Shown here: positions 1-14,605 of the stretch, piece by piece
Layout: each line of letters starts with the position of its first letter
Numbering within the stretch: position 1 is the stretch's first letter
NCBI GenBank assembly: GCA_013397695.1
Contig: VYZI01000490.1
Location: forward strand, 206,794 to 270,793
Length of the DNA stretch: 64,000 bases
Reading direction: 5' to 3'
DNA from: Centropus unirufus
Taxonomy: Eukaryota; Chordata; Aves; Cuculiformes; Centropidae
The notes under the pieces: generated by a model
What the model was told of the DNA's origin: nothing
The model's database searches: none
What the model saw: the letters and a program-made list of their open reading frames with translations, nothing else
Made by a program: the position numbers and the translations under genes

Positions 1-3000
1 TGACCTTTGTAGGTACAAAACCTCCCCAGCCTTCTGATCCTGCGAGGACTGGTGTGCTTGGTCCCCACTCCTCCAGTGCCTTTCCCTTGTGCCCACCATC
101 GTTCCTCTGGGGAGACGTCCTCATACTGTCCATGCCTCCAGCTTTGTTATTAAATTGTGGGTAAATATATAAAAAACATGCCCCAAGCCTGTAATCCTGC
201 AAAAATTATACCAAGTTAGTATGAAAAAACATGTTTTGCATAAATGCATGTTGATTGGCATTTCTTTTACTACTTTTAAAATTTTTTTATTAATAGAAAC
301 CAGCAATAGCTGTTCCACTGTCTTTGATACCAGGCTGCTGGGAGTGTGATTGCTGAGGATGTCTGCTTACCCTTCCAATGTCTTGTTACAAAGTTATCTT
401 TCTTTTAATCCTCTACAATCACTAGATGTTCCAGAAATTACTAGAAATAATGGCAAATATTCAAGAGAACCTTGTCTGGTCCTTTTGAAATTCATACATA
501 GAAATTATCTGATTTTGTTGATATGAAATCTTTACTTGTAATCTGCTGTTAAGCATGCTCTTTAGAAATGGTTATAAATGGTATGCAAAAAATTTTATCA
601 TATATATAAATCTGTCTTTTCTCCAACCACAAGTCCAGGAATATTTATTGATATTTTACCCTCTTGTACTAAAACTACTGTAAGGATTTATTTTATTTCA
701 GTTATACTTAAGTATTCTTCTCTCCTTAATCTTTTATTCTATAGATTTTACCTTGTGTCCTTCTTCCTGCCTTATTCACTTCCTACTGTACCATGCTATT
801 TGATGCTGTCAATTTTCTTGCTTTTCCACTTTTTTTACTAATTTTGTGACTTTATTACATTTTCCTTCTAAATAATTATTATTTTTTAAAAAAAAAACAA
901 AGCAGAATATTGTCTCTCTCCTCTGTGGATTTTTGGCACCCAAGAGACTGTTCTTAAATTCCCAGTTACGAGTGGTTTTTATCTCTAAAAGAAAATGTGG
1001 GCTTGATGACAGCAGTACTTTTTAAAGATGCATCACCATGTGAACAGACTAGAGAACCAGCAAGGCACTCTCTGGCCTTGTAAACAGTATCTGGAGTGCT
1101 GAACTTGGATCATGAATATAGGGATGCACCCTTGTTTCCCGTGTTTGCATTGATAACATTCCTCTGCGGCTGTTCTAGTAAAGGAGGCTGAGTCCTGTCC
1201 AGAAACTTGCATGCCTGCACTGCTTTGAAGTGTAGCTTGTTGCTAAAAGCTTTGTGGTAAGTGTTTCAGACACAAAACTTCTTCTGCAGGCTCGTGCAGA
1301 ATGTACAAGTGTATTTTTTCCTTTGCTTCATTTCTTTTCCTGTTGCAACGAAGTGTTTGTAATAATCTTACACTGAAAACAGCAATTGTTGCCTTTCAGA
1401 AAGGAACATCATTGATCTTGGGAGGCTGGATGACTACTGCATAGTTTTTCAATGCTATGCCCCGTTAATACAGCTGAAGAGAAAGCTGTGAGGATGTTGT
1501 GGCATCAAAGAAAACTGGCAGTTGCCAATTCCAGAACAAACTGAAGAACTTTGCCTCTCATTATCCTGCAGCATTAAGTCATAGATCTTTCATGTTACAG
1601 AATGCTGTGGACAGTAGCATTATAGACCTGTTCGCATAGGATTTGATTGATTCATGGAACAAAAATCCATTGAGGGATATTACATAGGAAGATATTATCT
1701 CTATTTCACAGAGATGCTGAACACTTGAATCTGGGAATGTCTCAAGAAAGGACGAGTTTCAGCATGCCCTGTGAGTATACTATTTCCTGGGCATCCACAG
1801 CTGGGCGCTTTTGGAGACTCATGCTGGGATAGATGGACTTTTAGTCTGATTCACACGGCTGCCCTCTGCAATTAATCCTGTTTGAGTCAACAGAAATAGA
1901 AAAACAATTAGGACTGGCGGCAAGGCTTGACCTGCACGGGGTTTTGTTGAAGTATTTATAATTCTGATAAGCCAAGTCTGAAATTAAAGAGTAAAGGAAA
2001 CACAATAACTCTTCCCCTGGTTCTTCTTATTGTGGTTTCATTCCTTTGTTTCTTGGTGTGGATTCCAGAAAATTAATTGAGCAGTAAGACCTAAAGAACA
2101 GTACTTTAGGGGCTGATTATTGCATGCCTCAGCTGCTGTAATTACGAATGAGTTAATGACTTCACCTGAAAAGTGTAACAATTTCCCTGTAAATTTAGTG
2201 CCTGGAGTTACTTTTTTGTCTGATCACCTAGTTTGTAGCTCAGGAAAAAAGGGGGAATTGAAAAAAGCAGAAACCTACTAGTATTGCATTTAAGAAGTGT
2301 TAAATAAAAATAAGTTTATAAGTTTTTTCAGTGTCTGAACACTATAGACCTGTGCATGACATATCTGGCAGTGAGTCAGCACATTGCACTCACATCTGAA
2401 GTCCGGAGGCTGTATCATAACTAAAGAGAAACCTATGACCGATCCAAGAAGGCAGCCATGACTGAATCTGGCAGCACTGTATGTTGCAATATTGGCCCTA
2501 GATCAGGCTTGGCTGGTACAGGAATTGCTATCACATTTCATTTTGTGCATAGTCCAACTTAGCTGTGCGTGTGCTTCTACATCAGTCAGTGCTATCAGTA
2601 ACTTTCCCTCTCAGCTTCATTCACAGGAAATAAGCAACATAGCTATCTGCTCCGAGTGCTTTTTCATATAAGACGAAAAAAGGATAAGCTGGAATTCAGT
2701 GCCCCTTGTGTTCCTGGTCCCCGGATTCCCCTGCACAGGAGGGGTATGCAGTTTTTCTCGCCTAGTTGCATTTGTAAAATGTTGAGTGACTGCCTGGTGA
2801 AAATTTCAAGGTTGGTCAGGATCAACCCAGAAATGCGAGGAACTGAAAGGCTAATTTTTGGATTTCAATCTCTTCAAGACGAAGGCCATCCTTTCGTCTG
2901 TATTTTTACATTGCTTGGAGCAATGGCCTCTACTCCTTATTGGAAACTTTGGCTGCTGTAATGCTGCCTGTGTTTATTAATAGCAATAGCAACAAAAGGC

Positions 3001-3052
3001 GGAAGCCAATGGAGACAAAGGATGGTGAGTTTGCAGTAATTTATGTTCTTTC
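1..3052. other. Unique AT-rich DNA, no gene seen
   Basis: No open frame of convincing length or composition is present. Two short frames (578-841 and 2656-2961, both +) have no recognisable domain. The first is built from AT-rich pyrimidine tracts. The second is a 101-codon frame without clear splice context. I see no recognisable mobile element until the CORE-SINE-like fragment that follows. Confidence 0.6.
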
Positions 3053-3190
3053 CCCAGCTTTGTCACACACTTGCTATGTGACCTTGATGAAGTTATTTAA
3101 TCCCTTTCTGTTTTGAAGTTCGTCTGGAGACGTAGGATAACAGTGCTTAGCAAGGGTGTTGGGTGGTTTGATTCGGAAGTGACTGTGAAG
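3053..3190 (+). repeat. MIR-like (CORE-SINE) fragment, decayed
   Basis: The stretch around 3062-3100 reads like the core of MIR/CORE-SINE elements: a 'cacttgctatgtgacctt' block followed by 'gaagttatttaatcc'. About 30 bases on come 'aggataacagtgcttagc', a 'gggtgtt' block and 'gactgtgaag'. The order and spacing of these blocks match the core and the part leading into the tail of MIR-like SINEs in amniotes. The tRNA-derived head is not recognisable. In the family, a pol III-transcribed SINE is mobilised by a LINE. This copy is ancient and inert. The identification is by eye. Confidence 0.55.
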
Positions 3191-4088
3191 GCTGCTGCTC
3201 TCTGCACAGAGGATGTGTTCGCTACATGACGCGGACGATTAGGCTGGTGGCAAAGGATCTGCAGAGAATGCAAGACAGGTCATCAAAACAAGACGTCTCA
3301 TGCTGAAAAATATCAGGCTGACCCTTTCTGCCACCTCGGTAGAGTTTAGAGACAGATAAGGCGAAATGAGGGAATTCCTGTCTGAAGCAACACCATCACA
3401 GGAAACATTCCCTTTAAGTAAGCAGAGGAAAACAGCCAGAAAATTTGCAGCAGACTGGAAGAGCCTGCACTGAGTACTCAGGCAATTGCTGAGAAGCAAA
3501 ATCCCCTCTCCTTCACACATGAGGCATCTCTTGGTCACCTGTGCAGCACTTTCAGCCTTCAGCAAAGGTTGAAGTGAGTGCTGAGGCTGTCTTTGACTCA
3601 GGCTTTCTGGGCCATGCCTGGCCCTTCCCATTCTGATCACCACCACCACCATTAGTTCAGCAGCAGTGGGGCCGGGGCGGGCGGCTGGCAAGCTCCCGAA
3701 AGCCAGCGTGGCTTCCAGGTCCTGTTATCTCCCAAGGCATGCCTGGGAAGGGAGCTGCCTAGGGATGTGATTTACAGCGTGAGGCTGAATCCCATCCCTT
3801 GTTCTGCAGGCAGTGTGGCGGTGGTGAGAAGCACCTCCTTCTCCAGGAAGGAATGGCTGGAACTGAGGTCCTGACAGTTGAGGGATTAAATCACGAACAG
3901 ATTTGGATGCGATACAATCAAAACCTCCTTCTTCCCGTAACAAGTCTGCAGCTCCAAGGATCTTATTTTAAAGTACCTTTGGGAGATACTGCCCTTCCTT
4001 TCTCCTGGCTTATCCTTGCTGCAAAGCCCTGCTGTGCTGTGCCATGCAAACCTGGCCTGCGCTGCCTAGCACGCAGAGCTACACCCTT

Positions 4089-4112
4089 CCTAAATCATGT
4101 CCTAAATCATGT
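4089..4112 (+). repeat. 12-bp perfect tandem duplication
   Basis: The 12-mer 'cctaaatcatgt' occurs twice head to tail with no mismatch. It looks like a small replication-slippage duplication in otherwise unique DNA. Confidence 0.9.
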
Positions 4113-4937
4113 CAGCACTGTAAATTTTCTTTTATTGCATTTTAAAAATTTTATTACAGAAGTCTGATCCTTTCAGTCAGAGGCTCTTGCTCAAAGACAC
4201 TGCACTACAAATCCTCAGGAAGTCACGGTTCCTCCTCTGAAGCCCATGTTTCACTTCGGGACAGCCCCTTGTGAGGGGGTGGTAAGAGCTGCCAGAAATA
4301 CACAGATGAAGGTGGAAAAAGTTTTTTCAGTTACCCAGATAAGTGAAAAAGCTGTCTCTTGATCAAGGTAGTAGATTTTATGAGTACATCTTACATGATT
4401 TACATGGTTCGTTTTCTTCCTCGGCTGAGTAATAAGGAACAGTTTAAATAGAAGCCATTGAGCCACTATTTCAACTGGCTCATGCTTAAATGCAAACTCT
4501 AACATTTGGGAGCATTTTGCTGTTTTCAGTGACCTTCATTGTAAAATTTTAGTTTATCAGATCAATGTGTGGGTTACACCCACTCAGAGATCCATGGCAG
4601 TGCCAATATACTTAGCACGTGAGATAAGTCAGGAAAGATATAAAAGAAACACAAGCAGAAACATTTAGCCACTTGCACACAGTAAAAATCTTTCTGCATA
4701 TTGTTTAGCTTTTTCATAGTGTCCCATGTCAAAGACACCACTAAACAGGGATGCTTTGGCTTTATATGACAAAAGAGTTTCAGCTTTTAATGACATTCGG
4801 CATGGCTTTCAGAGCAGTAAGATATATACCACAGGAGATTTTTTCAGCTAGGGCTGAAATACCACTGCTGGATGCACTAGAATTTCATTTCATTGACATG
4901 CATGCTATGCACTCTTGAAATGCTACAAATTTCAGTG

Positions 4938-4962
4938 TTTTTTTTTCCTTTTTTTTTTTTTT
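4938..4962 (+). repeat. Poly-T tract
   Basis: A T run of about 25 bases is interrupted once by CC. It could be the reverse of an old poly-A tail, but no retrotransposon body is recognisable next to it. Confidence 0.85.
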
Positions 4963-5443
4963 GGAACCTAATCCCTTTGTCACAGTAAACACAACGCATG
5001 AGAAGTTCCAGCTCAGAAGTTATTTGTGCATCACTTTACATCAGCTTAAACCTACTGGATATGCCTTGCAACCTGTAAGGAGAGAAAGGTTGCTTCTAAT
5101 TGCAGCGTTTTTAAGTAAAGACAAACAAGGATGAAATTTCAATTCAGTGATTCTGGGCATTTAATGTATTTAATAATTATATTTGTAGCAATAAATACCA
5201 GAGAAGAATGTGATTGACCGATGGAAGAATCAGGATAAATGCTCTGATTTATTATCTGCTGGAGTAACATTTCAGTTATTTGAGGAAAAGGTGGCCCAAA
5301 TGAAATGAACAATTAAAGTGTGCAACTTCTATATGAACAAGATGGTTATTTTAAGAAACCCATACTCTATCCTGGATCAGCTCTGGTATATTTTCCTGTT
5401 TTTCCACTTGTCACATTTCTCTCAAAATTTATTTGCCATTAGC

Positions 5444-5474
5444 AAAAATAAAATAAAATAAAATAAAAATAAAT
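5444..5474 (+). repeat. (AAAAT)n microsatellite
   Basis: About six units of A4-5T occur in a row with one length variant. No SINE or LINE body is seen directly upstream. Confidence 0.9.
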
Positions 5475-5807
5475 TAGAAGTTCAAGAGAGTGAGAAAGCT
5501 CTGTGTGCATTAAAAGATGCCTAAGTGACTGGATCACATCGATAGAAACTTTTCCTGCAAAAGACTGCCTGACTTGAAACTGAATAAAGCAGAAAAGTTC
5601 CAACTCCATTGACTCACCTTATGGAAAACTACTAAAATCTTTGTGTATTCAGTATGCAACTATCCTTGCTCGAGTGGATAATGAAGAAAAAGGAGAGCTG
5701 AGTAAAACCTCATAGATGTCTTTTTTTAAAAAGGAAAGAAAAAAGGAGTCCTCATTCAGTCTTACTTATGCAAACTCGAATTTCAAAATTACTTTAAAAC
5801 GAGTGCC

Positions 5808-5827
5808 TTTTTTTCTTTTTTTTTTTT
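5808..5827 (+). repeat. Poly-T tract
   Basis: The run has 19 T and one C. No adjacent element is recognised. Confidence 0.85.
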
Positions 5828-8800
5828 CGAGAGCCATGTTTGGGATTTTCTGGTGATGGTGTTAAACAAATGTTTTTCTTGATCAGCAAATAGTATTTTT
5901 CTCTCTTTGAAAAAGAATGAAAGTCCTTTGCTCGGGGACCAGAAGTTTGAGGCCTGTTTCAAGCTTCAAAATGTCTTCAAACTCATGATTTCGTTGTTGA
6001 ATCTAAGAGCATTCTCCTGGATCTTCTTTGGGCAGGTTTAATTGTTGCCTGACTGAGTTCCAGGATTAAGTATGTAGGGTTGTAGAAATCATTTGGTATC
6101 TTGAACCTGTGGAGTTTACTTACTTGACTATCACTGTAGTAGAACACAGGGCAGAAGTTCTAAAATTTAGGTTCATGCTCCATTCGTTTTTGTGTTATTG
6201 CCTGTTTTGTGATATCCAGGCCTACATGTCTGTCCTCCCTTCCCTTCACATAAACGTGGAAAGACAGCAATGTTATAGACATTTTAATCCCAACTTCCCA
6301 GCGTCTGCTGAAAACCTCAGAATTAATTGTAGTGTATAATTTCCTCTCAGTTATCAAACAATGAGTAGGTAGCAGGCAATAGTAGAGCACTCTCCCAGGG
6401 AGTGAAAGATGTCCAAATACATAATAAGACAGCTTTCCAACCCCCATCCATAGCATGGCAACAAATGTAGGTATGATTATACTAATCAATACACATTTCA
6501 TTATGAAACCTTCCCACCTGATATGGGCCAATCAGATTAGAGAACTTTAAAAACAATTTCATGTCAAAAGCTAGATGGATAAGTTACCCTCTGGATGGAT
6601 GGACTGCCCCTAAAACAAGCAGTAATTCAGACAAAGGAACATACATCATTTTTAATTGACGAAGGCTGGTCTTCAAGCACTAGTAATCGAAGCTTAGTGC
6701 CAAGTAATGAGTCCGCAGTGCTGCACCATTGGGGCACTTTGACATGAAGTTAGTGCTTCTAAACCTCCACTTAGTTGTTTCAGTTCATAGAATTTGGATT
6801 TGTGAATACGCACGTATTTTCCTTGCAGATTTTCTAACTTTTTCTTGCTGTTGTGAAAAAAGTATAACTTTCAAATTTTGGTACTTCTGCCATATGTTGA
6901 TTGAAGCACTGATGATTTTCTAGATTCTAATAAGAATTTCTAAGGGTAAGATCCCTGTCACTACAAGGGCTCTGTCTGCAGAAATCTGTGATTAAATATG
7001 CAAATGGAAAATATGATTCAATGTGTTGTACTTCTTAAACTCCCTGCTGCTTCTACAAGTTCGTAATTTTAATCCTATTAGTTTTATTTGAAAACATTTC
7101 TGTCCATAAATATAGTATACAACAACATAAGACTTCCTTTGTCAGCCAGATGTCTTTATCACAATTTTATGTTAAATTAAATAACATTAGTATTTTGAAG
7201 GGAATTTAAAATTATCTATTAATTGTATATTTATACTTTTGCCACTTTTCTAGAACTTTTGTCTAGCCCTCTTTGCAAATCCAATACCTCAAAAATAAAT
7301 TATAATTCCAAAGCGGTAAGACTAATTTTAAAGACGAAAGATGTCACGGGCTGATTGCGCTAATATCCTTGCTTTTCCCTAAATTGCACATTGATAGGAG
7401 AAGGTACACACTAACCAGATAAACTACCAAGTCTCAACTTTTGCATTTAAGGTTTTTTTCTGGACTCTGAAGATTTTGCTTAAAAAATGTAAATGAAGCA
7501 TTGATTTTGAAAATCTTGCATAGACAAAAGCTGGTGATCTTGGTCATGTTACTTCCAAGAACATCCAGACGATGCACTAGTGTTTTATAGAGATAACTGA
7601 GCCATCTGCAACCTTCGGTCCAGGCTGAGAACTCAAAAGCCAAACAGTCTCCTCAGAAGCAGCAGGTGAGAAACTGAGCTTTGTTAAATTGGGCTTTGAA
7701 GTCAATCACTAACATTATTAATAGAGTCTCGGGGGGGAAAAAGTGAGTAAATTGTTTTGAGCATATACCATTGAACAGACTTAAATTATGTTTGGTATGC
7801 ATCTCCTTAGTCTGAAGTCTGAAACTTGGCTTGTGTATTAGAAAAGGACAAAAAATTTGAGTTCACCAATTCATTTTTCATATGACTGATGCTGGAGATA
7901 ACCTGTGTGTATTTTTTATATTCATTTATTGAATGGTATTTGGGATAAAAATAATTGGCAATAAGTAAAGCCGTATGAATCAGAAAACTACGTGTTGTTT
8001 GAGATGCTTTTGAGTAAAACTGTGAATTTTAAACCAGTGGTTTTTTTATGTAAAATATATGGTGAAAAGGGAAGTACAAGCACAGGAAAAGGTGGGGGTT
8101 TTACATAGACTTGAAGATCGTTTTGAAGGTCATTAAAACAGATGTTCAGTCCTGACAGGGTAGGATATCCTAAAAGTAAAATGACTGGTTTCAATTACAA
8201 TGCAAATGGTGATTCAGTTAAAATTAGACCACGACAAATCACAGCTGCTTGAAGTAGGATAGCCAACTGCACTCCAGCTCATCTGCCAACCTCCACTGTT
8301 TTCTTTTGGGGCTAAAGCAAAATATATGTGAGATAAGAGAAGGTATTCAAGATAAGGAACGACACAGTTCCTTTCCTAATCTGTCATGGCCAACACCACT
8401 TCACCATGGCTGTCACAGTGTGTAAATTATCCGTCTTTCTGTCACATCTCCAAGTCATAGGTGTGGGGCCTCTCTCACCAAGAGAGATGAGGTTGGCCCC
8501 GTGGGAACCAGCATTGCAAGGTATTTATTCGTTGTCCTGAATATGGTTGGTCAGACAGCTGCAACTGTTGTATAATTGTGTTATTTAATATGGGTAAAAA
8601 GGAGTATCATCTGGACACTTGCCCATCCCAAGAGGTTTGGTTGGATGTTTTTTTTTAGTTGCTCTTTTGTTTGGGGCTTTCTGATGACTTGTTTTCAGTT
8701 TTATTTGTTGTTTGGGGTTTGTTTGGTTGTTTTTTTTTCCCAAGCATGTGGAAGATATTCTAATTACTTTATGCATGATAGTTTTCTTCTCAAATGAAAA

Positions 8801-9434
8801 TTGTCCAACAAAGACTCCTTAGCCTTACCAAGACATAGATGACTGCATGTTTCAGGAACTGCACTGGAAAAATATGTACTGTATGCCAAAGAAAAACTGT
8901 TTCTTTGTTTAACGTTGCAAGCACAGCATTTGCATAGGAGCCATTAGTACGATTTACCAAGGGTGTGCAAACCCTGCACTCACAGAGGATGCATTGCCCA
9001 GTCTGTTCAGGACTTGCACTGAATCAGTCCTTGCCTTTGCTCTCTAAGCGTATATTGCTTATGTGCTTACAATTCCAAAAAAGGGTCACTACCTTTGTAA
9101 TGTGTATCCAGTTTTCACGCTCAGACTGAGGGGAAAGGCAGTTCTCCTACAGTTTGGGATGGTCCCACGTCAGCCAGCTTCAGAGATTTTAATAATTGCT
9201 ACTGAGGGAGCTCAGAAAGTCCTCAGGATTCCTAATGAGTGCGTTAAAAAACAACAAAGAACAAAACCCAAACCTAGCCACAATGCAAAGTGCTCTGAAA
9301 GGGTTCGGTAAGAGGAGTACTTGTGTTACAACTGGATATTGGAGAACAGTGTTGAAAGGGAAATAGAAAACAGGAGTGACATCAGCATGGGAAAGGCTCA
9401 ACTTAAAAGTAGAGAAAAGACTGTGAGAAACATG

Positions 9435-9455
9435 TATATAAATATATATATATAT
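9435..9455 (+). repeat. (TA)n microsatellite
   Basis: An alternating TA run is broken by one AA step. It is AT-only and likely variable in length. Confidence 0.9.
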
Positions 9456-12400
9456 GCATAACTTAAAAGTGAGAAAGTGGAGGAGTTGGTAACATATGGA
9501 GGACTGTATTTTCCATAAATGAATGTATCTTGGTGATCCTTATTCCAGGAATATCATTAAACCTTATATATTAAAGCACTTTTTTTTATGTGTACACAGG
9601 TACGAGTATGGAGTGTACAAAAGAATGCAGCAGAGTGTTGCCAGAAATGGCAGAAATGCCATTTGAACATTTGGAGAAGCGGCTGTTCTGTGTTCGTGTT
9701 CCTCAGTTAGATCTGTGCAAGAGTGCTAGGTGATCCTGCACGTTTTCTGTCATTCCTGTATCTATACCGATGGTGGTAAAGCAAGAAGTTTATCTGCAGG
9801 AGTGTGTCCTTCCACACTCCCCAATGAAGGCAGGGTGCTAACACTCACAGCTCATCAGCAAAAGGCACCCAACCCCCAAAACACTGGAGAACAAATCTTG
9901 AGCAGCTGTACAAACAAGGAGCTGACAACAAGTTTCTGTAATGGGTGCTGAATTTGGTCGACCTGACCACACAAGCAGGACTACTGAGTTCAACACTGAC
10001 GGTAAGGGTAGAAGGAGCTATTACTGTCACCCTGGTAAAGCTGGATGAAAATGCCAGCTACTTATAGATACAATTCAAATGTGCTTTTCAGACTCCTTCT
10101 TGGTTAACCCCAAATATGAGAAATTCAAGGAACATTTTCAATTACCCTTTTAAGGATGATTTGACAGGAAGGATTTGACAGCAAGCCCAGTCTTTGAGAA
10201 AAGTGAAGGTATTTTCAAAACCAGCTTTGAATGGGGTAGATAGAGCCCTTCACTACATTAGAACCAATATTAAACCAGCTGATAATGAATATATTAGTGA
10301 TAAGCCAGCTGCAAAGCTGGTGCAGGCTGAATGTTCTGCACTGCTAAAGGACCTCAGCATATGGCCTCCAGTCTTCATTCAGATGGATGCTTGATTAACA
10401 GGCGATACCATTTACTGTAAACAGTCATGTGGTTGTCTGGGGGAGCCACTGTCTGCCAAACTGTCTACAAGAGTTAATGTATTCTTTATATGTTTTGTCT
10501 TCAGGTTGTGCAACACACTTTGTGAAACATATAAAAATCTCCAAACCATAACTGGTTTATCATGAAAGTAGCCACCATGGGATGGGGAATGACAGCGAGA
10601 CTGCAGGAGCAGGTTTGAGCATTCTGTATACCTGCCAAGATTTCAAAGGGAAACCCACAGGCAGGCTTTTCAAACTTCTGCCAGCTCCAGCTCTATCAGG
10701 ACATTCTGTTTATTTTTCCTTTATAGCATCTTCAGTAACTTTAATAACTCTTCTTATGACTAACAGCTTGAAGGGATCAGGATATTAGAGGAAATACAAA
10801 GGGAAAGACAACACAATGTAGGCCCCTCCCTTTGATTCAGTGCTGTCTCTCAAACAAATACAGGCAATCTGTGATCTTTTGAATAATTATCTCATGTTCT
10901 GATGTTTTGCTCTTTGCAAACGTCTTTTTGTGCTCCTGCAAACCCAGATCCCACCCAAATACTGCCAGGCTCATTCCAGGGTGTAACAATATCTGAAAAA
11001 GATTGCTGTTAAACTTCCATTTATTACTACAAGGTGATATATTGAGAATTACTGATACTAAAAAAATGAAAATTAAGCAGAGAAGAAGGTCCTGAGGACA
11101 GAGGGAGAAAGAGGGGAAGGTTAATTTGTGGTTGTATGTGTCCACATTCATTTATCTACCCATTTTAAAGCAACTAAACTGGCAGTTGTGCTTGCGCTTC
11201 TCTGCAGTTATGAACAAAGATGCCACAAACCGACACTAGAATAGCTTTTTATGCTGTATCTCCATGGATACTAATGTTACACAGGAGGTATAGATTTTTC
11301 TAGTTAAAGAAAATGACATTTTTTCTTCTAACAAAGTTTAGTCATAAATGTGTAAATGCAAGAGCTCCAGTTCATCAAAGGTACCTTTGTGGTTATGGCA
11401 CGTACAGCTCCTCATAGCTCCTCTGCCCAGGGCTCCTGCAGTACTATGGAGGCACAGTTCCCCCCAAACAAATATCCTGTGTTGCAAATGTGTCCTTGGA
11501 TGGGAATTTAGGAATAGCCACATATATCTACAGAAATTTCAAACAGTGAAATCTCTGTGCAGAACCCTGTAATTGTTTACTCTAGGTCTTACCTTTAGCT
11601 TGGCACAATGCGCAGGGCAGCATTAATGAGGAATAATTGGTAATAAATGACCTCTCTCTTCTGGCATACATTTTAGGATGCTTTTCATCCCAGAGCTGTG
11701 CCTGCAGCATAAGCAAGGCACATCTCAATGGCTGATAACCCGAATTAAGCCATCCTCCCACTTTTAACCACATAGAGAGTCCAACTTCCAGCATCATATC
11801 GCATTGCTTAAATTAGTTTGGAAACAAAAAATTGACTTCAACCATCTATGTATTTTTCTGAAATTAGGAGGTGTGGCTGCCTCAGGACTCTCCAGGGCGC
11901 AGTTTCTGGCCTGCTGATGGAGGGACAGAGGGTCCACATTGCCTGCAGCATGCTGGCAGTGGTTAAACCAGGCATGATGTCCCTTTTCATCTCCAGATGT
12001 TCGACCCAGTTGATCTAGAAAAAAGAGCTGGGCGGTGGCTTCATGAAGATTATCCCATGTTCCTACACTGGAGTGTGTGTGTGGGGCCTGCTTTGCACGG
12101 TCTTCTCCCTGTTTGGCTGGAGTCATCAGAATACATGACCTCCCACTAGGGTAGTCCCACTGATCAGCTGGTGGGAATTAGGGTCAGGAGCAGCCATGGG
12201 AGGGTGGTGGTACATGAGACAAGAGTGGGACTGGTTTTAGCAGCCCTGGCCTCACTGGGATGTTGCAGGCACAACCATGTGCACCTGTGCAGGGCCCTTG
12301 GGCTCGGTTTTCCCACTTTGCTGAAGCCAGGGTCAGACAGCATCCACGGTCTCCCTACTTGCTTGCAAAAAAGCTTTTATCAACCAAAGCAGGGGATGTA

Positions 12401-14605
12401 TTTTTAGCGTGTTGGAGGCAGTCTCCTAGCTACAACTTGAAGAGCTCAGCTGGGCAGGGGCTGGCAGTCCTCAGCCTGCACAAAAGCAAACACTGCTGAT
12501 GAATCCTGGTGTTCAGGCCAAATTCTGCCCCAGGCTTGCTGCTGTTCCCTCAGCCCCCAGCCCCACTTGTCCCTTGGCTTGGTAGAAATATTGTCCAGGT
12601 ATTCCCGGAGTGTGGCTGGTGACCAGGTCTGTTTACATCCTCTGCTGAGCTAGAAATGGTCTTTTGTTCAAGCACAGTGATGTATGCTACTCACTGTAAG
12701 GATAAAAGACCAAATAGTGTTTATGTTGTATGTAGTAATCTATCTCACATCTGCCAGAGACTGACTTTATGTAAAGATGTGAAAGAGCATTCATTAATTA
12801 CTCTTTAAGGGCAAGGCTATTAAAAAGTTATTTTAATTTTGGGCATGAATTCAGTTTTTCCACTCTTTATGAAGCTGCTTGTCTTCCTTAAATTGCTATC
12901 TAAGAACCGTTTATGGATGATAAAATGTCTTTAAAGACTCTCTCTTGTTCTGGAAAAACATTGGAGATTATTTGTCTGGCATCTCGTGGATGTTTCACAG
13001 ACATTGTATGGCTGTTGTTCGGCTCTTACTAGGATGACTGGAAGTCAGTCAGGGTTACCTAAGCTTCCAACTTCCTTTGTACTACTGGAAAAGCAATGTA
13101 ACTGCTGCAAATTATGGAGCATCCATATAACTCACTGAAAGCCAAGCACTAGAGAAGACCGGGCTTTGAGACTGATCAGTTCTTTTTTGTGAGCAAAATG
13201 TCTAACTGTGCCCTGAATTAATCAAGTCAATTTCTTCCCCCTCCCACATTGCCTTCCTCTTTCTCGTTAGGAAGCCTGCGCTTGCTCTGAGAGTGGGATG
13301 ACTTTTTCTTAGACTTTAGTCTGATATGAGCTACACAGAAATAATGAAATCTCTTGTTCAAGTTTCAGGAAAATTCTCCCAGGGCTTGGACTTCTTTTGC
13401 TGCTGCCATTATTTTCTTTTGCCATTTACTATTTCATCTCACATATGCACAGATCGCACTGATGTTTATTACAGAGTGGGACAAAGTCTGAATTTGCCCT
13501 ATTGCAAAATTGTGGGACAGGTGGAACATAATCTCAGACTGGGGGGGGTTATGTACATGTACAATTGCAAGGATTTTGTATGTAACAGGCACCAATATTG
13601 TAGTCCAAGGCGTATTTCTGAAAGTTATTTCCCTCTATAGCTTCACCAAGCAATCTTTCCTCTCCAATTGCAAGGAGTTCTGCATCTCCAGGGTAGAATG
13701 TGCACATTTACAGATGCAATTGAATCCATTCTCATGTTATCAACAAAAGAAGGAATATAAGCCATCTACAACGGAAGTTGGATGTGGTTATGGATCTTAT
13801 ATAGGGGGTATTCATAAGCTGATGAATAAATGTGTTTCGAGGCTTCTATTTTATACAGCCTAGAAAGGAGCAGTCTTTTCACATCTTTTATAAGTTTAGG
13901 AGTTACTATTAACAGAAAAATCCAACATTTCTTCCAGAAAGCATGCATACATGATCTCAGCAAAGATCTCTTATAGGATAAATATGGTTATTTCCTCTTC
14001 TCTGAGCTGTTGCTGTCTTCTTTGGTCAAAATTAACTGTTACAACTCTTACACTCAAAACCAGTATTTTTACATATGCACTAGAGTAACATCCAGATTTG
14101 CTGGGAATTGCTCTAAAGCACAGAGCCAGTTCATGATGCCCTGGCCTATCTATTATCCATATCTAATGCTGTGATCTCATATTCCCTCTTTCCTTGAGTA
14201 AGCCTCACCCTATGGTGTCTTCCAAGGAGTCAGCTGAAGTAGAAAGTAATTTCCCTTGTGACTCCTAAGAATTTGAAGGCAAGTTTTCTATTACATTCAA
14301 ATGTCTCTACATTTCTTTAGGCAGAAGTGATGGAAAAAAGTACTGTAGCTGCCACAACTTAATTTTCAGCCCGACTGGGTCTTCAGAAATTGCAGTATGT
14401 GCTCTGCAGTAAAGCAGTACATTCCTGGAGTGTCCTCTCCAGCTGGGAGCTTCTATCATCAGCAGCAGTGGCATGTAACCAGAATACAGTTGGGAACACT
14501 TGAAGCCAGAAATGAATCATGGGGAGACATGTATAATTATATGTCACTGGATAACGTAATATTGGTGCTGGAGCGCATGTGGGCTAGTAAACCTTTGCTG
14601 GTATG

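Noticed and set aside
2981..3022. Exon-like cassette: an acceptor-like 'tttattaatag' and a strong donor-like 'gtgagt' around about 42 bases
   Set aside because: One open frame exists, but no homology, no neighbouring exons, and splice-like words of this strength are common by chance.
3239..3691. 150-codon minus-strand frame
   Set aside because: No domain, it lies in a GC-rich patch next to the SINE fragment, and opposite-strand frames are open nearby. Chance is the better explanation.
4938..5827. Poly-T tracts as tails of reverse-oriented retrocopies
   Set aside because: No gene-like or SINE-like body next to either tract.
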